Source: Sunxiuqinia indica
GTDB lineage: Bacteria; Bacteroidota; Bacteroidia; Bacteroidales; Prolixibacteraceae
Direction: 5' to 3'
Length of the DNA stretch: 64,000 bases
NCBI RefSeq assembly: GCF_009847015.1
Contig: NZ_WVEM01000002.1
Span: 1 to 64,000, forward strand
The notes under the pieces were generated by a model. The model was given only the letters and a program-made list of their open reading frames with translations, was not told the origin of the DNA and ran no database searches. This document shows, one piece after another, positions 26,909-35,726 of the stretch (positions within the stretch are counted from its first letter, which is position 1; each line of letters opens with the position of its first letter). Both the position numbers and the translations under genes were made by a program.

Positions 26909-27286
26909 ATGAAAACAAGAAAGACAACACTGACAATGGTTATCGCATTTGTAATGATGACCGGACTGACATTTGCAGGGGAGACTACAACAAACATGGC
27001 AAAAAAAGAACTAGTTCATGAAATTACCAGAAGCTTGAATGATGGAATTAAAGATTGGAACAATTATTTCTATCAAAACGACATTAATAAAGTCGACGAA
27101 AAAGTTAGAGTGTATATCGTCGTTAACAAGGATCAATCGTTGAAATTGATTCGTGTTGTATGCGAAAATCCTGATGCTACCGGATATGTGAAGCATATTT
27201 TCGGGAGTGAAAAGATGAAAGCTGATAAAGCTCTTGTGGGGAAGGCTTATCGCTTTAATTTAAGCTTGCGGTATATTGCCCAGTAA
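26909..27286 (+). CDS. Small secreted protein with a TonB-C-like domain
   Basis: A 125-residue protein with a signal peptide (MVIAFVMMTGLTFAGE, cleavage near residue 23). The mature part from about residue 60 (KVRVYIVVNKDQSLKLIRVV ... KALVGKAYRFNLSLRY) resembles the TonB C-terminal fold in strand order and spacing, but it has no membrane anchor or proline-rich region, so it is not a complete TonB. I infer a periplasmic or extracellular interaction role. It follows the two-component genes and precedes the jelly-roll pair, and is plausibly part of their regulon. Confidence 0.65.
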   Translation: MKTRKTTLTMVIAFVMMTGLTFAGETTTNMAKKELVHEITRSLNDGIKDWNNYFYQNDINKVDEKVRVYIVVNKDQSLKLIRVVCENPDATGYVKHIFGSEKMKADKALVGKAYRFNLSLRYIAQ

Positions 27287-27353
27287 TTTGAAAGCAGCGT
27301 TTTCGGATTGATTTTGTTTATTAACTTTAAAGTACTAAAAAGCTCACTCGGTC

Positions 27354-28418
27354 ATGTCCAGTAAGGTAATAATAGCAAGTATATTTTTTCTGACATTCAT
27401 TCATTCTATCGAACTAAAAGCTTCAGATTGGGAATCGTTGGTTGGTTTGAGGGGACGGTGGTCTTTTACCGTGGGTGATGATCCTGAATGGGCTAAGCCC
27501 GGAGCCGACGTTAGTGATTGGGATGCGATTGATGCTCCTCGCGAATGGGAGCACTATTATGAAGGCTACAATGGATATGCCTGGTACCGTAAAAACTTCA
27601 GCATATCCAACTTGCCCGAAGCTGAATTTATCGATCTGTTCCTGGGGTTTATCGATGATGTGGATGAAGTCTTTGTCAATGGACATAAAGTAGGGCAAAG
27701 CGGAGATTTCCCTCCGAACTACAAAACTGCTTATAACCAGGAACGACACTATCTGGTTCCAACAAAAATATTAAATAATAGTAAGAATTTGATTGCAGTT
27801 CGGGTGTACGATGAAGGGCTTGAGGGAGGCTTGGTAAGAGCCGATAAGTTTGGCTTTTACGATGATCGTGATCAGGCTCGAATGGCCATTAATTTGAGAG
27901 GTACATGGAAGTTTACGACTGAGAACTTCGGAGATATGCATAATCCACGAAGTAGTGAGGAGCGCTGGCATGATATATACGTGCCCATGACCTGGGAAAG
28001 TCAGGGTTATGAGGGGTACGATGGACGGGCTTGGTATCGAAAACGTTTCTCAGTGCCCGAAAGCCTTAAAGGACAAGATCTCTATTTAGTGCTTGGAAAG
28101 ATTGACGATTTTGACGAAGTATATTTAAATGGAGAACTGATTGGCGAAGTTCAGGATTTAAATAGTTATTCCCGATTTCAACGTGATCAGGCTTGGCAAC
28201 TCTATCGGATTTATGAAATACCATATAATTTACTGAGAAGTAAAAATATGATTTCAGTAGAAGTGCTGGATAGTCACGGAGAGGGTGGAATCTATGAGGG
28301 TCCCATCGGAATGATGAAAGAGAAAGATGTTGAGTCTTTTCAAGAAAAAATAAGATGGCAGAATCAGGATAGTGGTTGGAATTCATTTTTTAAGGAGTTG
28401 ATCCGTCTATTAGATTAA
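27354..28418 (+). CDS. Secreted protein with two GH2-type jelly-roll domains (paralog 1)
   Basis: A 354-residue secreted protein made of two homologous beta-sandwich domains like the sugar-binding jelly roll at the front of family 2 glycosidases. Each repeats the pattern G.W.F...(S/R)W..I..P..WE..GY.GY.G.AWYRK, then (F/K)IDD.DEV(F/Y).NG and V.V.D....GG. Domain 1 covers about residues 30-175 and domain 2 about 180-330. The catalytic TIM barrel of GH2 enzymes is absent, so I infer a carbohydrate-binding or sensing role rather than hydrolysis. It is followed after 2 bp by a paralog of the same build. Confidence 0.75.
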   Translation: MSSKVIIASIFFLTFIHSIELKASDWESLVGLRGRWSFTVGDDPEWAKPGADVSDWDAIDAPREWEHYYEGYNGYAWYRKNFSISNLPEAEFIDLFLGFIDDVDEVFVNGHKVGQSGDFPPNYKTAYNQERHYLVPTKILNNSKNLIAVRVYDEGLEGGLVRADKFGFYDDRDQARMAINLRGTWKFTTENFGDMHNPRSSEERWHDIYVPMTWESQGYEGYDGRAWYRKRFSVPESLKGQDLYLVLGKIDDFDEVYLNGELIGEVQDLNSYSRFQRDQAWQLYRIYEIPYNLLRSKNMISVEVLDSHGEGGIYEGPIGMMKEKDVESFQEKIRWQNQDSGWNSFFKELIRLLD

Positions 28419-28420
28419 TT

Positions 28421-29413
28421 ATGAGGAGTTGTGATGCTATAAAGGGAGTAGGAAGCATTTTATTGGTGCTATTAATAGCAACGGTAAGTTTTGCTTTTAA
28501 CGCGGACGAAAAGGACTTGAGGGGTCAGTGGAAGTTCCGGATTGGAGACCGCTACGAATGGGCGACTACCGGATATGATGATTCGGATTGGGATGACATT
28601 CGGGTGCCTGCACGATGGGAAGATGAAGGTTTTCGTGGGTATGATGGTTATGCGTGGTATCGAGCCAACGTGAGGATCGGCGATGAACTGAAAGATAAAG
28701 TGGTGGTGCTTGAACTTGGCTATATCGATGATGTCGATGAGGTGTTTGTCAATGGAGTGAAAGTTGGACAAACAGGATCATTCCCTCCTAATTTCTCAAC
28801 AGCCTACAATGCCTTGAGAAAATACCAAATACCTTCAGATATGCTTCATTTTGGAGAAGAAAACCTCATAGCTGTTCGAGTTTACGATAGTCATTTGGAA
28901 GGCGGCATTGTTTCAGGGAATGTTCGTCTTTTCTCAGCAGGAGTGGTACCTCCTTTTCAAATAAATCTGACCGGTTCGTGGTTGTTCAACAAAGGGAAAA
29001 AATTCGATCCGGCTGATCATAGAAAAATTCAAGTTCCGGGGATCTGGGAAAACCAAGGATACAAGAGTTTAGATGGTCATGCTGTTTACGCAAAGAAAAT
29101 AAAGGTTGCCGACGATCTGGTGTCACAACGATTGGTTTTGTTAGCCGGTAAAATTGACGATGCTGATATGTTGTTTATAAATGGCGAGTTAGTAGCCAAA
29201 ACGGGTGATTTTTCTGGTTGGCGTCGTGGAGAATTTTATAATGAATTTAGAAATTACTTTGTTGCCCCTGGAACCTTCAAAGCAGGGATCGAAAATCTCA
29301 TCGAAATCAGGGTTTTTGATAACGGAAACGATGGTGGGATTTATGAAGGTCCAATAGGAATTATGACGCAGGATGATTTCAGAAAGTACTGGAAATCAAA
29401 ACGACGAAATTAG
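28421..29413 (+). CDS. Secreted protein with two GH2-type jelly-roll domains (paralog 2)
   Basis: A 330-residue paralog of the preceding protein, with a signal peptide (LLVLLIATVSFAFNAD) and the same two-domain layout. Shared landmarks are YIDDVDEVFVNG.KVGQTG.FPPN.STAYN in domain 1, KIDDADMLFINGEL in domain 2, and the ending DGGIYEGPIGIM. Domain 2 is more diverged than domain 1 (AVYAKK in place of AWYRK). No catalytic domain is present. The order shows that a two-domain ancestor was duplicated as a whole. The gene ends before a strong terminator, closing the unit that begins at the kinase or at 26909. Confidence 0.75.
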   Translation: MRSCDAIKGVGSILLVLLIATVSFAFNADEKDLRGQWKFRIGDRYEWATTGYDDSDWDDIRVPARWEDEGFRGYDGYAWYRANVRIGDELKDKVVVLELGYIDDVDEVFVNGVKVGQTGSFPPNFSTAYNALRKYQIPSDMLHFGEENLIAVRVYDSHLEGGIVSGNVRLFSAGVVPPFQINLTGSWLFNKGKKFDPADHRKIQVPGIWENQGYKSLDGHAVYAKKIKVADDLVSQRLVLLAGKIDDADMLFINGELVAKTGDFSGWRRGEFYNEFRNYFVAPGTFKAGIENLIEIRVFDNGNDGGIYEGPIGIMTQDDFRKYWKSKRRN

Positions 29414-29460
29414 TTTTTTGCAAATAGTTTTTTTTGAGATTCGATTTAATGTTTACAATG

Positions 29461-29496
29461 AATAGCAGGCTGAGATCAGTCTGCTATTTTTTTTGC
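29461..29496 (+). terminator. Strong terminator after the jelly-roll pair
   Basis: A 13-bp stem with one G/T wobble (AATAGCAGGCTGA, TCAGTCTGCTATT) is followed by eight or more T residues. Confidence 0.9.
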
Positions 29497-29523
29497 GTGT
29501 GATATTGGTTTTATTATCAGGCA

Positions 29524-30264
29524 TTACCAGCCTCCGTATAGACCATTTTGAAGCGCTTTCTGATAATTTTCCAGATTAAACTCGTACAGGTATGGAGCTT
29601 TATGAGCACCTCCCGTTTTTCTTTCGTCTAACTTGTTTAATATTTTATACGAAAGAATTTTACGCTGAAAGTTTCGGCGATCCAGCGTTTTTCCCAGTAG
29701 GGTTTCGTAAAGCTTCTGAAGCTGGGGCATCGTGAATTTTGGAGGCAGCAAATTATATCCGATAGGTTGGTAGTTTAGCTGAAGACGAAGGGTTTCAAGT
29801 GCTTTGTTTATAATCTGGTTGTGGTCGATAATGAGTCGATCAATTTCGTCAATACTCTGCCATTCACAACGATCTGAGAAAAAATCGGGAGTGGGTTCGA
29901 CTTGCGAAAAATTGACCAGCGCATAATAGCCGACAGAGATAAACCGATTTGAAAACCACGCAAAGCTGGAATTGCTTCCCGGATCTGATAATTCTTTTGC
30001 TGCGGGGTTTTTGCGTGACCGATTTGGGTCGCTAAATACGCTAAACTGTTTCAAGAAAATATCGTTGAGCCCAGTCCTTTCTTTCAAAACACGACTAGCA
30101 GCCTTTTCCAGCGTTTCTTGCTTTTTAACAAAGCCTCCGGGCAAAGCCCACTCATTGGTCTTTTTCATTCTTAATAGCAATACCTTGAGTTGGTTTTCAT
30201 GAAACCCAAAGACTACGCTATCAATAGAGATGTGCTTTAAAAATTCTTTTGTTTCAAAATACAT
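29524..30264 (-). CDS. NUDIX-domain/winged-helix transcriptional regulator (NrtR-like)
   Basis: A 246-residue protein with an N-terminal NUDIX fold and a C-terminal winged helix (residues about 165-240, MPQLQKLYETLLGKTLDRRNFQRKI...). The Nudix box GX5EX7REUXEEXGU is degenerate: G44, E50, R58 and E62 are kept, but the Glu of RE is Val 59 and the second Glu of EE is Arg 63. Loss of these metal ligands and the DNA-binding tail point to a ligand-sensing regulator, like the NrtR-type arabinose and xylose regulators of Bacteroidetes. No sugar pathway gene is adjacent except the jelly-roll proteins, with which it converges. The target is unknown. Confidence 0.82.
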   Translation of the reverse strand: MYFETKEFLKHISIDSVVFGFHENQLKVLLLRMKKTNEWALPGGFVKKQETLEKAASRVLKERTGLNDIFLKQFSVFSDPNRSRKNPAAKELSDPGSNSSFAWFSNRFISVGYYALVNFSQVEPTPDFFSDRCEWQSIDEIDRLIIDHNQIINKALETLRLQLNYQPIGYNLLPPKFTMPQLQKLYETLLGKTLDRRNFQRKILSYKILNKLDERKTGGAHKAPYLYEFNLENYQKALQNGLYGGW

Positions 30265-30845
30265 GATGCCAATTCCCTTCTGATAAAATTTGCTAATACA
30301 AATAAAATAATTTCTGCTCGTTGTTTGATTTTATTCAGGAGAATTCCTCGAAACTTGTCTAAGATCGTATAGAGGAAAGCATGAAAACCTCTCGATTCTT
30401 ATGATGCCTTGAAGAAGCGGATTTTCGTTTGTATGGATGACCATATTTACAAAAGGTGCAATAAAAACGCTGATGCTCTATCATTTTGTTTTTTTGTTAA
30501 GATGCAGGCGAAAGTGATAGATGGAAGACTCTCAACTGATTTTCCAACATTTCAACAGGACATAAGCAGCAACAATAATTGGAATGATCTAATCTTAAGC
30601 GTAGCCAGTTAGGGGGCAGATTACAGTTTTCTTCCCAGCTCTGCATTTTAATACATGCAATTTAATTCAAGCAATAGATTATCTTTTCTTGGCGATAGGA
30701 ATAATTCTTTAAAAATCCTTTTCTTTGTATGATTTGGTTTGACACTTAGGCAAAATTATTCGCTTGATGGAATAAAATATTCCTCAGTAATATTTAAAAT
30801 CTCAAGTTGTTTTGGTACTTGTCATTTTTTCTTGAACAGTTTATA
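30265..30845. other. Gene-poor intergenic region between the NUDIX regulator and cytochrome b
   Basis: 581 bp of AT-rich DNA containing the divergent promoters. A 67-codon frame at 30409-30612 begins at TTG and has no protein-like features. No hairpin or clean promoter was recognised. Confidence 0.55.
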
Positions 30846-32132
30846 ATGAACACAAAACATCCAGCTAAACGAAACTATTCTTCACTGGAGAAATTTGCGT
30901 TGCATTTACATCCAAAAACGATCGATGAACGGGCGGTTGTATTTAACCGGACTTTTGGTTTGGGAGGTATATGCGCACTGTTATTTATTATCTTGGCGAT
31001 AACCGGGATGATCCTGCGTTTTTCATACATCCCAACGGTTGAGCAAGCCTACGATTCTATTGTGAATTTAAACACCCATACGATCTTCGGAGGGTTTTTA
31101 CGCAGCCTGCATCATTTGTCTGCAAATTTATTGGTGATTGCTTCATTTCTGCACTTGTTACGCGTGTATTATTCTCAGGCGATATTCAAAAAGAGAGCTG
31201 AAAACTGGATTTATGGACTTGTTTTGATGTTTCTGGTTCTGGCATCAAGTTTTACCGGTTATCTATTACCATGGGATCAACTTGCTTATTGGGCGATAAC
31301 TATCTTCACCCAGATTTTTGAATACATCCCGCTTTTTGGACATTCTTTAGCAAATTTCATTCGTAGTGGCGAAACCTTGAATTCGAATACCTTACTTAAT
31401 TTTTACAATTTGCACACCGGTGTTCTGCCCCTGTTATTCGTGTTTTTTGTGGGTATGCACTTTTGGTTGGTCCGTAAAGCAGGAGGGGTGGCATTACCCG
31501 AGGTGGAAGAAACACAGAAGGTTCCGGTAATCCCAAACCTGCTGGTAAAAGAGGTCACCGTTGCGTTGTTGCTTCTTGCGGGTTTATTTTTAGCTGTCGT
31601 TTTTTATTCGGCACCACTTTTAGATCAGGCTAATCCGAACCTGAGTCCAAACCCGAGTAAAGCGCCTTGGTATTTTTTAGGAGCCCAAGAGCTATTGCTC
31701 CATGTACATCCGGCTTTTAGTGCGGTTATCATTCCGGGTTACCTGCTTTTGTTTTTTATTGCGGTTCCTTATTTGAACTATAAAAATCTAAACATTGGAG
31801 TTTGGTTCAATTCACCGGAAGGAAAAAAACTCGTGATCCATTCCGCAATATTTTCATTTTTCTTCACCTTCGGATTGATCTATTTGCTTGATCATTTTTT
31901 GCATTTTGATGTATGGTTGAGCTCTTCTCCTTCATGGATCAGTATTGGCATAGTTCCTTTTTTATTGTATGCAATCCCAGTTGGAGCATTCCTTTTTTAC
32001 GGATTTAAAAAATACAAAGTGCACAATACAGAAATGATCATGGCCTCAACAACGGTAATCATGGTATCGTACCTGACGATGTTGCTGATCTCGCTCTTAC
32101 TAAGAGGCGAAGGGATGTTGTTAATTTTTTAA
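30846..32132 (+). CDS. Cytochrome b subunit of a quinol oxidoreductase (bc-type complex)
   Basis: A 428-residue, multi-span di-heme cytochrome b that oxidises menaquinol in the membrane. The start at 30846 (MNTKHPAKRNYS) is preferred to the upstream frame at 30807. Paired heme ligands lie in helix B (LHHLSANLLVIASFLHLLRVYY) and helix D (NLHTGVLPLLFVFFVGMHFWLV). GYLLPWDQLAYW and KAPWYFLGAQELL mark the quinol sites; the second is the PWYF form used by menaquinol-type complexes. The N-terminal b6-like and C-terminal subunit IV-like parts are fused in one chain. It leads an operon with a Rieske protein and an octaheme cytochrome, with no c1-type gene. Confidence 0.92.
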   Translation: MNTKHPAKRNYSSLEKFALHLHPKTIDERAVVFNRTFGLGGICALLFIILAITGMILRFSYIPTVEQAYDSIVNLNTHTIFGGFLRSLHHLSANLLVIASFLHLLRVYYSQAIFKKRAENWIYGLVLMFLVLASSFTGYLLPWDQLAYWAITIFTQIFEYIPLFGHSLANFIRSGETLNSNTLLNFYNLHTGVLPLLFVFFVGMHFWLVRKAGGVALPEVEETQKVPVIPNLLVKEVTVALLLLAGLFLAVVFYSAPLLDQANPNLSPNPSKAPWYFLGAQELLLHVHPAFSAVIIPGYLLLFFIAVPYLNYKNLNIGVWFNSPEGKKLVIHSAIFSFFFTFGLIYLLDHFLHFDVWLSSSPSWISIGIVPFLLYAIPVGAFLFYGFKKYKVHNTEMIMASTTVIMVSYLTMLLISLLLRGEGMLLIF

Positions 32133-32142
32133 TGCTGCGGAT

Positions 32143-32604
32143 ATGAAATTTGACAGAAGACGGTTTATAAAACGATTACTTGTGGCAATTGCATCGGTTG
32201 AAGCACTATTCTTAATCAAAGGCGGCATTACCAATAAAGCCAGGCTATCTGAAGATAAAAAGTTGATACGGGTTGGGAAATCCGATTCGTATGAAAAGAA
32301 TCAGGTATACCCTTTTTTGAGTCATCATTTTTATTTGAAACGGTTTGAAGATGGCGGGTTTATGGCACTATCCATAAAATGTACGCATTTGGGATGTGTG
32401 ATCAATCACAATACGAAGACAGGTGGCTTTAATTGTCCTTGCCATGCATCACAATTTAGCCCTAAGGGCGAGGTCATCTCTTCACCCGCCACCCGTCCCC
32501 TGGATTACTACCCAATGACCATTAAAAACGGAGAGCTGTATGTTGATACCAGTGTTGTTAAAAGACGAAAATCATTTTTGAAGTCGCAACTGACCTACGT
32601 TTGA
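32143..32604 (+). CDS. Rieske [2Fe-2S] iron-sulfur protein
   Basis: A 153-residue membrane-anchored Rieske subunit that takes electrons from quinol at the cytochrome b outer site. The N-terminus has a twin-arginine type signal/anchor (RRRFIKRLLVAIASVEALF). Cluster ligands are Cys 80 and His 82 in CTHLGC and Cys 98 and His 101 in CPCHAS; Cys 85 and Cys 100 can form the stabilising disulfide. The gene starts 10 bp after the cytochrome b stop. In most operons the Rieske gene comes first, so the order here is reversed. Confidence 0.94.
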   Translation: MKFDRRRFIKRLLVAIASVEALFLIKGGITNKARLSEDKKLIRVGKSDSYEKNQVYPFLSHHFYLKRFEDGGFMALSIKCTHLGCVINHNTKTGGFNCPCHASQFSPKGEVISSPATRPLDYYPMTIKNGELYVDTSVVKRRKSFLKSQLTYV

Positions 32605-32702
32605 TTAGTGCGGATAGAATAATAAATACGATACATAAAAACGACAAAGTATATTCGAGTTTTTAACACTTAACACATGCATTCAAATACAATTTAGCAG
32701 AC

Positions 32703-35000
32703 ATGAAAAATCGTAGAATATTTGAAAGAATAAGTCTTATCGCCATTGTTGTTTTGGTGGCGTCTATGCCATTGTATTTGTTTGTGAATGTACTTTTGAG
32801 AGGAGATCAGAGCGGGCCTGTCGAGCCGCAGTTTGTTGGACGCGAAACCTGTATTGAATGCCATCTGAACGAGTATAATGATTGGGTGGGATCGGATCAT
32901 GATAAAGCCATGGACCATGCCAATGACTCAACAGTTTTGGGTGATTTTAACAACCAAAGCATTGAGTATAACGGCATGACTCATAAAATGTATAAACGGG
33001 ATGGGCGTTTTTATGTGTTAACCGATGGTGAAAGCGGCAGCTTGGAAGAGTTTGAAATTAAGTATGTATTTGGTTATGACCCTTTACAGCAATACCTGAT
33101 TGAGTTCGACAAAGGCCGGTTACAGACCTTGCCAATCACGTGGGATTCGGAGCACAACGAATGGTATCACATGGCAGAAGCTGTTTATACAGATGAGATT
33201 ATTGATCACGGAAACTGGTTGCATTGGACTAATCAGGCTCAAAACTGGAACTCCATGTGTGCGGACTGTCATTCGACCAACCTGGTCAAAGGGTACGATG
33301 TTGAAACTGACAGCTATCATACCACCTGGAGTGAGATTGATGTTAGCTGCGAAGCTTGTCATGGCCCGGCCTCAGAGCATGTGGACTGGGCCGCGAAGGC
33401 AGAATATGCCAGGGATACAGATACCAATTACGGCTTGGTGGTTCAAACGAGTAATATTGACAACAAGGCCTATGTCGACTTATGTGTCAGGTGTCATTCC
33501 CGCAGATCAGCGCTGGAAGATTTTAACCACAGTGGCGATATCTATAACCATAGCATTCCAAATTTACCTACCGGTGAGTCTTATCATATTGACGGGCAGA
33601 TCCTGGATGAAGACTACGTCTATGGATCATTCACTCAAAGTAAGATGTACATGCGCGACGTTAAGTGCAACGATTGTCATAATGTCCACAGTACAAAACT
33701 TCTGTTCGACGATAACAGATTGTGCACGCAATGTCACCGTGCTGACGATTATGACACGTACAGCCATCACTTTCATAAATATGAGGGAGAAGAAGGGGAG
33801 GCTGTTGTTGCCGATGACGGGGTGAAGTTTGAAGTTGGAGAAGGTACCAGTTGTGTCAATTGTCATATGCCGGCTCAATTTTATATGAGTGTTGATTATC
33901 GTAGCGACCACAGCATTCGTATCCCGCGTCCGGATTTGACCAAAGAGCTGGGGACCCCAAATGCTTGCAATCAATGCCATGATGAGGAGTCGGTTGATTG
34001 GGCCATTGAACATGTGAATAAATGGCACGGCATTGGCCGGCCATACCAGTATGGAATTGCTTTTAAGGAAGCATTAACCGGGAGTGACGAAGGGTATGAT
34101 GCCCTGGTGAATATCTACAGGGACAACGTTTATCCTGAAATAATCAGAGCAGCGGCATTGGAATATTTGGGCTTATATTATCCTGTACGGGGGAAAGAGC
34201 TATTAATCGAAGCCTTAGGAAATGCCAATAACCATATCAGATATCAGGCGTTGCATAATTTATCCATTACCGATGAGAGAACGTTGAGTGTGGCTTTAAA
34301 TTTATTAAATGACCAAACAAAAGCAATTCGTATCGAAAGTGCGATATTGCTCAGTACCCTTGATCAGGGACAAATTCCGGAAAAATACAAGCCAGCCTAT
34401 AACAAGGCCAAAGCGGAGCACTTATCGTATTTAGAGTACAATTCTGACTTCCCGACAGGCAAATTTAACCTGGCAAACTTCTACTATAACAATAACGAGA
34501 TCAACAAAGCAGAAGAGTTTTTTACAAGAGCTTTAGAACAAGATAGTTTGCTGCATCCGGTAAAAGTTAACCTGGCCATGTTGTACTATACCAAAAAGGA
34601 GTATGCAAAGGCCGAAGATTTATTTCGAGACTACTTAAACCACTATCCGGAAGATGGAAATACCTTATTTACCTATGCTTTATTTCTATCGGAACAACAA
34701 CGATATGATGAGTCGTTGGACTATCTGGTGAGAGCAGCTGAATACTCTCCAAATAATGCCAGAGTCATGTATAATACGGCAATGATGTTTGATTTTAAAG
34801 AAGACTATTCCCGTGCTGAAGGCTATTTAAATAGAGCAATTGATATTAGTCCGATGGATTCAAATTACTACATGGCTCTGCTTAATCTGCACGTCAAGTA
34901 TCAGCAGACCAAAAAGGCGAAGGATGTCGCCGGAACGATATTGGATCAATTCCCCGATATTCAGAACAAAGAGCAAATCGAAGCGATCATTCAAAGGTAG
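32703..35000 (+). CDS. Octaheme cytochrome c with TPR tail
   Basis: A 765-residue protein with one N-terminal membrane anchor (residues 9-31) and eight CxxCH heme sites with their Cys at residues 50, 186, 216, 261, 322, 341, 384 and 422. The sites and the additional histidines resemble the cytochrome c554/NrfA-like multiheme fold. From about 430 the protein turns into helical repeats, with clear TPR units from about residue 535 (for example GKFNLANFYYNNNEINKAEEFF, shown only in part). It sits 98 bp behind the Rieske gene and no cytochrome c1 is present, so I infer that it receives electrons from the Rieske/cytochrome b pair and passes them to a periplasmic or extracellular partner. A separate role as a periplasmic reductase is the main alternative. 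Confidence 0.88.
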   Translation: MKNRRIFERISLIAIVVLVASMPLYLFVNVLLRGDQSGPVEPQFVGRETCIECHLNEYNDWVGSDHDKAMDHANDSTVLGDFNNQSIEYNGMTHKMYKRDGRFYVLTDGESGSLEEFEIKYVFGYDPLQQYLIEFDKGRLQTLPITWDSEHNEWYHMAEAVYTDEIIDHGNWLHWTNQAQNWNSMCADCHSTNLVKGYDVETDSYHTTWSEIDVSCEACHGPASEHVDWAAKAEYARDTDTNYGLVVQTSNIDNKAYVDLCVRCHSRRSALEDFNHSGDIYNHSIPNLPTGESYHIDGQILDEDYVYGSFTQSKMYMRDVKCNDCHNVHSTKLLFDDNRLCTQCHRADDYDTYSHHFHKYEGEEGEAVVADDGVKFEVGEGTSCVNCHMPAQFYMSVDYRSDHSIRIPRPDLTKELGTPNACNQCHDEESVDWAIEHVNKWHGIGRPYQYGIAFKEALTGSDEGYDALVNIYRDNVYPEIIRAAALEYLGLYYPVRGKELLIEALGNANNHIRYQALHNLSITDERTLSVALNLLNDQTKAIRIESAILLSTLDQGQIPEKYKPAYNKAKAEHLSYLEYNSDFPTGKFNLANFYYNNNEINKAEEFFTRALEQDSLLHPVKVNLAMLYYTKKEYAKAEDLFRDYLNHYPEDGNTLFTYALFLSEQQRYDESLDYLVRAAEYSPNNARVMYNTAMMFDFKEDYSRAEGYLNRAIDISPMDSNYYMALLNLHVKYQQTKKAKDVAGTILDQFPDIQNKEQIEAIIQR

Positions 35001-35110
35001 ATAACGGAAATTCAGACGATAAGTATTTTTGCTGGCTTAGTTTCCCTTTCCAATAAGTTGCCCCACTGTTACCCCTCTCGGATTGCTCGACAAAAATACC
35101 GGTTGAAACT

Positions 35111-35566
35111 TCAGCTCTGTGCTTGTTCGTGGAAATACGATTCAGGTTTTTTATTGATAGCATTAATAACAATTGCCGGAACTCTCATTGGCTTTCGGCT
35201 CATGCTGTTTACAAATGCTGTTTCGGAAGTTGCGGTGCAAACCAATTCGTTCTTTTCGTTTATAATTTCAAATCGAAAGGAAAAGCGAGTGCAAGGTTCT
35301 TCTTCGATGTATGTTTTTACCATGATTAAGTCATCGTACCGAACTGGCTTTAAATAACGAAGATTCATGCTGATGACCGGGAGCATGATGTTTTGTTCTT
35401 CAAGAACCTTATCATTGATACCTATTTCCCGAAGTAACTCAGTTCGGGCTTGATGACAGTAGCTCACATAGTTGGCATGATAAACATAGCCCATCTGGTC
35501 AACCTCCCCATAACGTGGACGCAGCTTTATGTAAGCCGATATTTTTCTTTTCTCTAAGTTCATCAT
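35111..35566 (-). CDS. Acyl-CoA thioesterase, hotdog fold (YbgC/FadM-like)
   Basis: A 151-residue 4-hydroxybenzoyl-CoA thioesterase-type protein. The motif RYGEVDQMGYVYHANYVSYCHQAR (residues about 18-41, quoted here as landmarks EVDQMG and HANY) carries the catalytic Asp 23. Length and the central hotdog helix fit the family. The acyl substrate is unknown. Either of two adjacent ATGs may be used. It converges with the octaheme cytochrome gene and has a TATATTTG box on its strand just upstream. Confidence 0.85.
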   Translation of the reverse strand: MMNLEKRKISAYIKLRPRYGEVDQMGYVYHANYVSYCHQARTELLREIGINDKVLEEQNIMLPVISMNLRYLKPVRYDDLIMVKTYIEEEPCTRFSFRFEIINEKNELVCTATSETAFVNSMSRKPMRVPAIVINAINKKPESYFHEQAQS

Positions 35567-35581
35567 GATTCAAAATTTACG

Positions 35582-35589
35582 CAAATATA
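35582..35589 (-). promoter_or_regulatory. -7 element of the thioesterase gene
   Basis: Read leftward the sequence is TATATTTG, matching TAnnTTTG, 16 bp before the ATG. A CAAA (TTTG on the minus strand) at 35614-35617 is slightly too far to be a normal -33 box. Confidence 0.45.
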
Positions 35590-35644
35590 TAAAACATATG
35601 TTCTTTAATTGTCCAAATTTTTCCTTAATGTTGACTGATTGGAG

Positions 35645-35680
35645 TGAAAAAAAGCTGAGACTATTGCCAGTCACAGCTTT
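35645..35680 (-). terminator. Terminator of the TonB/DUF4625 operon
   Basis: A 12-bp stem with one mismatch (35651-35662 with 35669-35680, loop ATTGCC) is followed on the minus strand by seven or more T residues. It lies 46 bp past the DUF4625 stop codon. Confidence 0.8.
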
Positions 35681-35726
35681 ACGGGTTTAATGAGAATAAG
35701 ATTGAGGTGAGTAATTCAACTCATTT

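Noticed and set aside
30409-30612. 67-codon plus-strand frame in the intergenic region
   Set aside because: It starts at TTG, has no family features and no promoter or ribosome site.
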